The translations under genes were made by a program, and so were the position numbers. Below are positions 1-5,428 of a DNA stretch of 10,235 nt, piece by piece. The number at the start of each line of letters is the position of its first letter. The first letter of the stretch is position 1. Location: the NCBI GenBank assembly GCA_007116605.1, contig SKID01000331.1, positions 1 through 10,235 of the forward strand, given 5' to 3'. This DNA comes from Tissierellia bacterium. Its GTDB lineage: Bacteria > Bacillota > Clostridia > Tissierellales > Dethiosulfatibacteraceae. The notes under the pieces are model-generated. The model was not told the DNA's origin, did not search any database, and worked only from the letters and a program-made list of their open reading frames with translations.

Positions 1-617
1 ACTGTATGTATAATTTTAATTCGATGTCCTTTCAACAATACTTTTTTCATCAAAGATTCCCACTGAGTGATAAAATGGCGATCTTCCTTCATCCATTCCA
101 TGCTTTCATCACTAAATAGTAATAAATAATCTTTCTTCTTGTTGTGAATCATTGCTGTTAGTAACCTTAGTGCGCCTTCTCTTTTTCCTTGATTCCCATA
201 ATAAAAAGTTTTGTCTGTAAAATCAGCTTCCCCTTCTGACTCTTGCAAGTCAGTAGGCTTTTCAATCTTGAAGGTAAACCCTGAAAACTGGTCAATAAAA
301 CCTTCTAACACCTTTTTTTCACGGTCTTTCTCTTCCATTAGCCATCTATAAATCGCTTTTGCCAGTTGATCTTGGTCAATGACTATTTCTTCTAATGCTA
401 ACTGCTGTTTTAATGTATTGAGATGCATATTGCCTTGAGTATTTTTCGCAAAATACAGGGCCATTTCTTGAATATAGTCTCCATTCTTAGAAGGTTTTCT
501 TTTGCCATTTCTTAAACGACTAATATAAGAAGGATCTAAGGAAACATTAAATGCCAACACACTATTTGTTGTCTTGGTCAATGTCATTAAATAGTCTAAC
601 TTCTGATAAAAATCCAT
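1..617 (-). CDS. Helix-turn-helix (XRE-like) regulator, 3' end cut by window edge
   Basis: An uninterrupted reading frame of 205 codons runs from an ATG at 617 off the left edge. The start has a GGTGG ribosome site 5 nt upstream and a strong promoter (see separate entry). Residues about 13-45 (TKTTNSVLAFNVSLDPSYIS followed by RLRNGKRKPSKN) have the layout of an XRE/lambda-repressor-type helix-turn-helix, with the SYISRLRNGKR segment as the recognition helix. The rest is a charged, largely helical region with no domain I can name. It ends at the edge in a run containing DESMEWM, RHFITQWESLM and KGHRIKIIHT. Large HTH proteins with this type of second part seem familiar from Clostridia, but the ligand or partner is unknown to me. 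It reads away from the pyroglutamate cluster and is separated from it by about 300 bp, so I do not assume it regulates that cluster. The dyad over its promoter suggests autoregulation. Confidence 0.8.
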   Translation of the reverse strand, partial: MDFYQKLDYLMTLTKTTNSVLAFNVSLDPSYISRLRNGKRKPSKNGDYIQEMALYFAKNTQGNMHLNTLKQQLALEEIVIDQDQLAKAIYRWLMEEKDREKKVLEGFIDQFSGFTFKIEKPTDLQESEGEADFTDKTFYYGNQGKREGALRLLTAMIHNKKKDYLLLFSDESMEWMKEDRHFITQWESLMKKVLLKGHRIKIIHT

Positions 618-626
618 TCAAACCAC

Positions 627-669
627 CTCTTGAAACTATTATAAGACTTGTGCTGACTAGTTTCAAGAG
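627..669. promoter_or_regulatory. 12-bp inverted repeat, likely operator over the HTH promoter
   Basis: CTCTTGAAACTA (627-638) is the exact reverse complement of TAGTTTCAAGAG (658-669), with 19 bp between the arms. One arm covers the -35 box. The other runs from the edge of the -10 box through the transcription start to the edge of the ribosome site. Because the outer arm is upstream of the transcription start, the repeat cannot act as an mRNA hairpin, so a protein-binding DNA dyad is the better reading. Autoregulation by the adjacent HTH protein is an inference. Confidence 0.6.
638..666 (-). promoter_or_regulatory. Sigma-A-type promoter of the HTH gene
   Basis: On the minus strand TTGAAA (666-661) is followed by a 17-bp spacer and a perfect TATAAT (643-638). 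The predicted start of transcription lies near 631, giving a leader of about 14 nt that contains the GGTGG ribosome site. This is the best-formed promoter in the window. Confidence 0.75.
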
Positions 670-705
670 TTTTGTCACAAAAAATGCCTGTTTTTGTCAA
701 TGACA
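670..705. repeat. TTTTGTCA direct repeats upstream of the HTH promoter
   Basis: TTTTGTCA occurs at 670-677 and 692-699, 22 bp apart start to start, about two helical turns, so both copies would lie on the same DNA face. The second copy merges into the odd-length palindrome TGTCAATGACA (695-705). The spacing suggests regulatory sites, but the motif is short and T-rich, so chance cannot be excluded. Confidence 0.3.
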
Positions 706-754
706 TTTGATCTAAATGAGTTTATTTTCATTAATTTTAATGTATAATATGAAT

Positions 755-890
755 AGTATTCGTGAATATACATCAACAGGACGCTACAGGACTTATTTCA
801 TCGGATCATGTCACTATGAAGCATAACCAACCTTGTGGTTGTGATATAAAAGGGGAAACCGCCAAGTCTAGACTTGGCGGTTTTGATATT
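755..890 (+). ncRNA. Possible plus-strand small RNA in the 618-913 gap
   Basis: A perfect TATAAT at 743-748 (no convincing -35 box; TTTATT at 721-726 is the nearest) would start a transcript near 755. The palindromic hairpin at 856-883 followed by a T-rich stretch would end it, giving about 130 nt with no translatable frame. Visible elements are ACAGGAC at 776-782 and again at 786-792 (GGA motifs at 10-nt spacing), a possible pairing of TTCAT (797-801) with ATGAA (816-820), and a small hairpin CAACC-TTGT-GGTTG (828-841). I do not recognise any known riboswitch or RNA family. The rest of the 296-bp gap holds the HTH promoter region and the direct repeat listed separately. Confidence 0.25.
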
Positions 891-923
891 TATTTGAGCC
901 TTGGTTGCAGCTACTATGAAGCA
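813..923. repeat. 11-bp direct repeat ACTATGAAGCA, 100 bp apart
   Basis: ACTATGAAGCA occurs at 813-823 and at 913-923, exactly 100 bp apart. The second copy overlaps the stop codon and last codons of the DUF4392 gene. Just inside the copies lie AACCAA (825-830) and its inverse TTGGTT (901-906), with the terminator palindrome between them. This resembles a tiny insertion flanked by a target duplication, or a partial duplication of the gene end. Neither is proven, and no transposase or known element is present. Confidence 0.35.
856..890. terminator. Strong palindromic terminator, possibly bidirectional
   Basis: A perfect 28-bp palindrome (856-883) has arms AAACCGCCAAGTC and GACTTGGCGGTTT around a central TA. 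As RNA it forms a GC-rich stem with a CTAG loop. On the plus strand it is followed by TTTTGATATTTATTT-like sequence, a fair U-tract. On the minus strand the stem is followed by TTTCCCCTTTT, a poorer tract. It lies 30 bp past the stop codon of the minus-strand DUF4392 gene and probably ends that operon, and may also end a plus-strand transcript from 755. Confidence 0.75.
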
Positions 924-1798
924 AAGATATAGGCCTCTATCAAGGTTCGAATCTTTTTAACCACTGTCATATGTTCCTGAACTGGTAGTCCATCCACAGA
1001 TAACTCGGCTGCTTTGGTACATCCATCGATAGCACCTGCCGCCACCATTATGGCTAAGATTTGCTTTTCTATCATTTCATCATAAAGCAACATTTTTTTA
1101 CTCATCAACGAAAGCCCACCACTAATGGCGTGTCCACCCCAGTTAGAAACTCCTGTGACTAATAAAAAATCCGTTTCAGTCTGTGCAACTATTTTCACCC
1201 CTTGAGGTACATGTTTAGAAATATATTCTTTGATTTTACCCATGCCAATTTCATTACCACCATCTCCAATGGCAGAAGTAATAATGCCTTGTTGACTAGC
1301 AACATTAAATAATTGATCAAATCTACATACATCTGGGTGTAGAGAAACACCATTCATCGAATAATAATGACCGTCTTGAGATAGACCTGGCCTTTCAATG
1401 GCTATGAGATGATCAATGTTGTTCTCCTTCAAAAACGGATGTATCCACGATTCTAAGTCTTGATTGTTTTGTTCAATGACTTCTGTGGAAAGATGGATTG
1501 GTTTTTTTGCTGCTTCCATCATATTTTTTGAAAAATAGTCTGTAACAATCCAGGTATTCTTCCCTAATTGATTTAATGCGTTGGCTAATGATAGTGCGCC
1601 GATGGGTCCATCTGTCTCACCTTTATCCGTTCCTGCCACTTGAAAACCTGACACTATGCAGATACTTTTCGATTTCATCAGTGCTTCTGTTATCAAATAT
1701 AACTGATTATTGAGATTCACTTGATCAAGTCCTCTTGTCGTGTGTTTTGGAGAAACAATTTCTTCTATCTGCTTAAAACAATCTAGTATTTTAGTCAT
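914..1798 (-). CDS. Stand-alone DUF4392 protein, D-glutamate cyclase C-terminal-domain type
   Basis: The 294-residue product is homologous along its length to the C-terminal (DUF4392) half of mammalian DGLUCY, which converts D-glutamate to 5-oxo-D-proline. Conserved blocks are ETDGPIGALSLANAL (61-75), AIERPG (133-138), IGDGGNEIGMG (177-187), TGVSNWGGHAI (215-225) and GAIDGCT (265-271). The N-terminal DUF1445 domain of the animal protein is absent. No signal peptide or membrane segment is seen, so it should be cytoplasmic. The ATG at 1798 is chosen because GGGAG lies 7 nt upstream; the frame also opens at 1861, but that ATG has no ribosome site. It is the last gene of the minus-strand pyroglutamate set, 83 bp after the Crp/Fnr-type gene. 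That gap contains a TATAAT-like sequence (minus strand, about 1872-1878), so a minor separate promoter is possible. Family membership is secure; the bacterial reaction is inferred. Confidence 0.85.
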   Translation of the reverse strand: MTKILDCFKQIEEIVSPKHTTRGLDQVNLNNQLYLITEALMKSKSICIVSGFQVAGTDKGETDGPIGALSLANALNQLGKNTWIVTDYFSKNMMEAAKKPIHLSTEVIEQNNQDLESWIHPFLKENNIDHLIAIERPGLSQDGHYYSMNGVSLHPDVCRFDQLFNVASQQGIITSAIGDGGNEIGMGKIKEYISKHVPQGVKIVAQTETDFLLVTGVSNWGGHAISGGLSLMSKKMLLYDEMIEKQILAIMVAAGAIDGCTKAAELSVDGLPVQEHMTVVKKIRTLIEAYIFAS

Positions 1799-1881
1799 TT
1801 TTATGCTCCCAAATAGAAACCGCATTTTTACCAAGTGTTGCTTGCCAAATTTTTTGACCATCTAAATTCGATTATAATAAT

Positions 1882-2562
1882 TTACCAAATAAAGTTCACG
1901 TATTTAGTCAGCAAATCTTTGTTTTCAATCACTATTTTATCTTTATACAGTTTTATTAAGCCCGCATCTTGGAAATCTGATAGTCCTTTAGAAACTGTAC
2001 TTCTATCACAAGATAGATATTTTGCAAACATTGTTATTGACTTAACATTTCTAATAATAGCACCATCAAATATGTCTCCCTCTTCAACAATTGCGAATCT
2101 AATTAATGTGCTAGCTAATTTACCTTTAAAGTCATTAAAGTAGTTATCTGCAACTTTTAACATGATTATATTATATTTCCTAATTATACTATGCATTAAA
2201 TAATGGTATATTTTAGGATTATCAACTATCTCACTATTTAATACATTTCTTTCTATAACTGATACTTTTGTGTTATGATACATAGATATATCTACTGAAC
2301 AGGTTTTCTCATATTTTTGAAAAAATGACATTTCACCAAAAATAGTCCCAGGTCCTAACAAAAACAAAGTTGTCTGTTTGCCATCCTCGCTAAAGATTTC
2401 TTCAGAAACCATACCCTCAATCACAATGTAAATACAGTCTGAACTAGTCTGTACAATAGTATCTTTTTTATAACCAACAACTCTTCCTTTTTGTGATAAT
2501 TCATTCAAAAAATAACTGGTCATATCTTGTTGAAGTTTTATGTTAAAAAGCTCTTTAAGCAT
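1882..2562 (-). CDS. Crp/Fnr-family transcription regulator of the pyroglutamate cluster
   Basis: The 226-residue product has a cyclic-nucleotide-type beta-roll (about 25-110, with IYIVIEG at 44-50 and FGEMSFF at 75-81), a dimerisation helix (about 112-150) and a C-terminal winged helix-turn-helix (about 174-203, SITMFAKYLSCDRSTVSKGL). At the position of the cAMP-contacting Arg-Ser of E. coli CRP the protein has Lys86-Thr87, so cAMP binding is unlikely. It lacks the N-terminal cysteine cluster of FNR, so an iron-sulfur sensor is also unlikely. The ATG at 2562 has a perfect AGGAGG 6 nt upstream; an ATG at 2583 would make that ribosome site part of the coding sequence and lies at or before the likely transcription start. 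It sits between the gamma-glutamylcyclotransferase-like gene (65 bp) and the DUF4392 gene (83 bp). Its targets and ligand are not shown by the sequence; control of the surrounding genes is the obvious inference. Confidence 0.9.
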   Translation of the reverse strand: MLKELFNIKLQQDMTSYFLNELSQKGRVVGYKKDTIVQTSSDCIYIVIEGMVSEEIFSEDGKQTTLFLLGPGTIFGEMSFFQKYEKTCSVDISMYHNTKVSVIERNVLNSEIVDNPKIYHYLMHSIIRKYNIIMLKVADNYFNDFKGKLASTLIRFAIVEEGDIFDGAIIRNVKSITMFAKYLSCDRSTVSKGLSDFQDAGLIKLYKDKIVIENKDLLTKYVNFIW

Positions 2563-2581
2563 AAGCAACCTCCTGCATTTC

Positions 2582-2611
2582 ATTTTATTATAAAATACAA
2601 GAGGTTGTCAA
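2582..2611 (-). promoter_or_regulatory. Probable internal promoter and dyad operator before the Crp/Fnr-type gene
   Basis: On the minus strand a perfect TTGACA (2611-2606) precedes TATAAT (2592-2587) with a short 13-bp spacer, or TAATAA (2590-2585) with 15 bp. The -10 region lies inside the perfect odd palindrome ATTTTATTATAAAAT (2582-2596). A second, wider inverted pair, CAACCTC (2566-2572) and GAGGTTG (2601-2607), touches the ribosome site and the -35 box. Spacing is not ideal, so promoter strength is uncertain, but the arrangement would suit a separately autoregulated regulator gene inside the operon. Confidence 0.4.
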
Positions 2612-2627
2612 TTAATTAGTTATTCAC

Positions 2628-3035
2628 TCATATTGACTCTTTCCACAATTCATCTTCGATTAGATATGCACGTTCCATAAATTCTTCAAGATTCGTGATA
2701 TGATATAAGTAAGCATCAGCTTTTATTACTTGACCATTATCAAGTCGTACTGGAATTTCCGTTCTGATATATTGGCTAGCATAGACATTTTGAGAATCAT
2801 AGTTTTCTAAAAGATCTGTCTTTATGATGGTTTCTTTAAAATCACTCAACTCATATAATTCTCCTATAACTGTTCCATTTCCATTCAGAAGTGCAGGACA
2901 GCCACATTTTTTAAGATGATAAAGCCTACCTTTTACCCTAGCTTTTTTTCTTGATAGATATTTTCCCTTTATATAAGCATCATGATTCCTATAGCCCTTC
3001 ATCAATGTGCCATAAACAAATAAGTGTTTTTTCAT
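2628..3035 (-). CDS. Gamma-glutamylcyclotransferase-like (GGCT/AIG2 fold) protein
   Basis: The 135-residue product starts with the hallmark FVYGTLMKG (6-14) and continues with GELYEL (58-63), a DLLENYD block (74-80) whose Glu77 is the probable catalytic acid, and the YIR triad (89-91). This is the small bacterial GGCT-like fold. Family members turn gamma-glutamyl compounds into 5-oxoproline plus a free amine, though many bacterial members have unproven substrates. The ATG at 3035 is preferred. It begins one base after the pcp stop codon (TAA-A-ATG), which implies translational coupling, and places the YGTL motif at the usual distance from the N-terminus. A TTG at 3056 would add seven residues without a ribosome site. 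Cysteines at 44 and 46 (KKCGCP) are notable but unexplained. Its place directly after pcp supports a role in pyroglutamate metabolism. Confidence 0.88.
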   Translation of the reverse strand: MKKHLFVYGTLMKGYRNHDAYIKGKYLSRKKARVKGRLYHLKKCGCPALLNGNGTVIGELYELSDFKETIIKTDLLENYDSQNVYASQYIRTEIPVRLDNGQVIKADAYLYHITNLEEFMERAYLIEDELWKESI

Positions 3036-3036
3036 T

Positions 3037-3681
3037 TTAACTAATTGTTCCGCCAATTTCTTTAATATCGTGTTCTGTTGTCGAAACCGTTTCGATGATT
3101 ATTTCAAACCCTCGCGCTATGTTTTCAAGGGACATACTAGGTGCATTAACTCTTTCTATTACTTGCTCTGGCAAAAATGGCACATGTACAAATCCACCTT
3201 TTATAGTAGGATATTTCTTGTCTATGAGGTACATTAAGCCGTAAAGAATACAGTTGCACACAAAAGTACCCGCAGTATTAGATACTGATGCAGGAATCCC
3301 ATTCTCACGAAGACTTTTAACAATTGCTTTTATTGGAATCGTTGAAAAGTATGCCTCTTGACCATCTTCAAAGATTTTTTCGTCAATTGGCTGATCACCA
3401 TCATTGTCAGGGATTCTTGCATCAATTATATTGATTCCTATTCTTTCTAGTGATATATCAAACCTACCTCCAGCTTGTCCTGTACAAATAACGATATCGG
3501 GTTTTTCCATTTCTATGGTTTCATCTAACACTTCTATTGCTTTCTTAAAGACTGTTGGTATTTCTTTTTTTATCACTTTAATCGAAGAATTGTTGATGGT
3601 GACTTTTTTAATCGCTTCATAAGATGGATTGATACCTTCTCCACCAAATGGGTCAAAACCTGTTAGTAATATTTTCACCAT
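3037..3681 (-). CDS. pcp: Pyroglutamyl-peptidase I (pyrrolidone-carboxylate peptidase)
   Basis: This 214-residue cytoplasmic cysteine peptidase removes N-terminal pyroglutamate (5-oxo-L-proline) from peptides; the length is normal for the family. Visible signatures are the N-terminal LLTGFDPFGG (5-14) with the substrate-pocket Asn-Pro (18-19), CTGQAGGR (66-73), and the catalytic triad: Glu79 in ISLERIGIN, Cys142 in SNTAGTFVCN (134-143) and His166 in GFVHVPF (163-169). All key residues are present, so it should be active. The start has AGGAGG 6 nt upstream, and that site overlaps the end of the DUF979 gene. The stop codon is one base before the next gene's ATG. Gene order DUF969-DUF979-pcp is, to my knowledge, a recurring arrangement in Firmicutes, supporting one transcript. 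Confidence 0.97.
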   Translation of the reverse strand: MVKILLTGFDPFGGEGINPSYEAIKKVTINNSSIKVIKKEIPTVFKKAIEVLDETIEMEKPDIVICTGQAGGRFDISLERIGINIIDARIPDNDGDQPIDEKIFEDGQEAYFSTIPIKAIVKSLRENGIPASVSNTAGTFVCNCILYGLMYLIDKKYPTIKGGFVHVPFLPEQVIERVNAPSMSLENIARGFEIIIETVSTTEHDIKEIGGTIS

Positions 3682-3691
3682 TCTTATCCTC

Positions 3692-4609
3692 CTAGAAACC
3701 TAACATATACATCAACACTATGTGTGTCAGAAGCATCACTATCGCTAATGGTGCTTGTGATATAATCACTCTATTACTATTTTTAGTGTCTAAAAGAGCT
3801 GCAGGGACAATGTTAAAGTTGGCTGCCATTGGTGTCATAAGCGTACCACAATAACCAGCAGTCAACGCTAATATCCCAACTACAGTAGGATTAGCACCAT
3901 ATGCATATACAAAAGGCATTCCTATTCCAGTAGTAATGACTGCAAAAGCAGCAAACGCATTCCCCATAATCATAGTAAAAATAGCCATCCCTAAGCAGTA
4001 AGCTATTACACCAGCTAGTATGTTGCCTTGAGGAATTACACCTCCTATGCCAGTCGCAATCACTTCTCCCACACCTGCAGCATTAAACAGTGCACCTAAA
4101 GCTGCCAAAAGTTGTGGTAATATTGCAGCAGTTCCAAGACTCAGTAATAATCTGCTCCCCTCATAAGGAATATTTTTGGTTTCAGTTTTTGTCATTATCA
4201 TTGCAATAATTGTCGATAACAATGCTCCTAATCCTAGTCCTACTAATGCACCTAGGGCTGGGATGTACTGACCCACTATAAATGCAATTAATCCAATCGT
4301 TAAAGCGGGGATAAAGATTTTATTTCCAATCTTTAAAGCACTGGCTTCCCTTTGATCTTCATCTGCAGTTTTCATACCACCATCTTTCACCTTGTTGATT
4401 GCTGCTAAAACACCCATCGCCAATATCAATAAGCCCGTTACATAGCCTGGAATGTACTTGCCAAAAATGAATGTTATACCGAAAATTCCCCAAAATGCTG
4501 CTGTCTCTTTTGGATGAGGATGATTCTTATCTTTTAATGCATAGACTGCTGCAGCGATTCCAACCAACCCTGCTAAAATATACATGATTTCCAATAGTGT
4601 ATTTTGCAT
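3692..4609 (-). CDS. DUF979 multi-pass membrane protein, likely subunit of a pyroglutamate-related transporter
   Basis: The 305-residue product is very hydrophobic, with about nine or ten membrane segments (roughly 5-25, 37-50, 54-72, 97-117, 118-139, 153-175, 195-217, 218-236, 241-265, 280-303). A short cytoplasmic-type charged loop lies near 73-95. Gly/Asn-rich re-entrant-looking stretches, MGNAFAAFAVITTGIGMPF (215-233) and AGYCGTLMTPMAANF (251-265), resemble the substrate-binding hairpins of ion-transporter-superfamily carriers. I recognise the family as DUF979, which is normally found with DUF969. It starts 2 bp after the DUF969 stop; its AAAGGAG ribosome site overlaps the end of that gene, and its own end carries the pcp ribosome site. 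Transport of pyroglutamate or pyroglutamyl peptides is inferred from context only; direction (uptake or export) is unknown. Confidence 0.88.
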   Translation of the reverse strand: MQNTLLEIMYILAGLVGIAAAVYALKDKNHPHPKETAAFWGIFGITFIFGKYIPGYVTGLLILAMGVLAAINKVKDGGMKTADEDQREASALKIGNKIFIPALTIGLIAFIVGQYIPALGALVGLGLGALLSTIIAMIMTKTETKNIPYEGSRLLLSLGTAAILPQLLAALGALFNAAGVGEVIATGIGGVIPQGNILAGVIAYCLGMAIFTMIMGNAFAAFAVITTGIGMPFVYAYGANPTVVGILALTAGYCGTLMTPMAANFNIVPAALLDTKNSNRVIISQAPLAIVMLLTHIVLMYMLGF

Positions 4610-4611
4610 AA

Positions 4612-5298
4612 CTAGGCTCCTTTATCAATTTTATTTTTTTTCAATGATTTATTTAGACTATTATCAAACAATACGCTTTGAACAACTGTGTAGATGAAGG
4701 CTATAACTGCAACAGGTATAGCTGCAATAGCAACTTCCATTGGTATCACATCAATTTCAAGTGCAGCTAGCGTTCCTACTACAAGTAAAACACCACCAGA
4801 AGCTGGAAAAACATTCTGCCCATAAAAATTACCATAGTTTTCTGCAGCAGCTGATATTCCCTTGATTTTTTCATCTGCATCTTCAGTCACAGATTGGTAG
4901 TTTTTTTCTGCTGCCCCATATGCCATAGGGTATACAAGTGGTCTTACAAACTGGACATGTCCTCCCAGTCTTAAGCCAAAAACAGATGCCAGTTCTCTGA
5001 AAAACATATAAACTATTATAACTCTGCCTGTTGTTGCTGACTTCATGGATTTAATTAACATAACAGATCTTTCTTTCAAGCCATATCTCTCTAGTATGCC
5101 GATTACTGGTAATGTCAGCAAAAATATTGACATAAACCTATTTGCAACAAAGGTTCTTCCTAGAATGTCTAGTATTGTAACTATTTCTATTCCACTCACT
5201 AAGCCCGTAGCGATTCCAGCTACTAATACAACTGCTATTGGATTATATTTCTTATAAAACCCAATAAGAATAATTAAAACTCCAATCAAACGAATCAT
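4612..5298 (-). CDS. DUF969 membrane protein, partner of DUF979
   Basis: The 228-residue product has about six hydrophobic segments (roughly 2-14, 19-36, 55-69, 91-108, 160-182, 186-210). The most distinctive part is FRELASVFGLRLGGHVQFVRPLVYPMAYGAA (positions 100-130), then a polar loop (about 131-150) and ENYGNFYGQNVFPASGGVLLV (153-173). Gly/Asn/Gln in a membrane context, as here, is typical of substrate paths in secondary carriers. The ATG at 5298 has AGGAGG 5 nt upstream and is the first gene of the minus-strand set. DUF969 and DUF979 together are about the size of a complete carrier split into two chains; that they form one transporter is inference from invariable pairing. Confidence 0.88.
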   Translation of the reverse strand: MIRLIGVLIILIGFYKKYNPIAVVLVAGIATGLVSGIEIVTILDILGRTFVANRFMSIFLLTLPVIGILERYGLKERSVMLIKSMKSATTGRVIIVYMFFRELASVFGLRLGGHVQFVRPLVYPMAYGAAEKNYQSVTEDADEKIKGISAAAENYGNFYGQNVFPASGGVLLVVGTLAALEIDVIPMEVAIAAIPVAVIAFIYTVVQSVLFDNSLNKSLKKNKIDKGA

Positions 5299-5428
5299 AC
5301 ATTCCTCCTGTAAAATAATTTATTAAATTTTACTATAATTGATAGCATGAAACTGTTGTCTGGAAAACGTTTTTCATGTTTTAAATCTGTTATAATTTTT
5401 TATTCAAACGTATATTTAGGAGATTTCT
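5299..5428. promoter_or_regulatory. Divergent control region of the DUF969 operon and glutaminase
   Basis: This 130-bp gap must drive both directions. Plus strand: TGTTATAAT (5388-5396) is a perfect extended -10 box for the glutaminase gene; no good -35 is visible at 17 bp. Minus strand: TATAGT (5339-5334) is a possible -10 for the DUF969 operon, with a weak -35. Between them lies CATGAAA (5346-5352) with its exact inverse TTTCATG (5372-5378), enclosing the palindrome AAAACGTTTT (5364-5373). This dyad sits between the two promoters and is a plausible operator for joint control. Ribosome sites: AGGAGG for DUF969 and AGGAG (5418-5422) for glutaminase. Confidence 0.5.

Noticed and set aside
749..826. 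A 25-codon plus-strand frame (MNSIREYTSTGRYRTYFIGS then CHYEA) ending in a Cys-containing tail, which could suggest a signalling peptide.
   Set aside because: There is no ribosome site, and the ATG begins one base after the -10 box, upstream of the expected transcription start. No export or maturation gene is nearby.
618..913. Search for a tRNA, CRISPR array, known riboswitch or T-box in the largest intergenic gap.
   Set aside because: No cloverleaf, regularly spaced repeats, T-box GGTGG core or conserved riboswitch core was found; only the promoter region, terminator palindrome and short repeats listed above.
1799..1861. An N-terminal extension of the DUF4392 protein from an ATG at 1861.
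   Set aside because: No ribosome site precedes that ATG, whereas GGGAG is well placed before the ATG at 1798, where family similarity begins.
1835..2143. A 102-codon plus-strand open frame opposite the Crp/Fnr-type gene.
   Set aside because: It is antisense to a clearly real gene, has no ribosome site and no recognisable protein features. The same holds for shorter antisense frames at 3404-3622, 5045-5257, 7008-7205 and 9272-9496.
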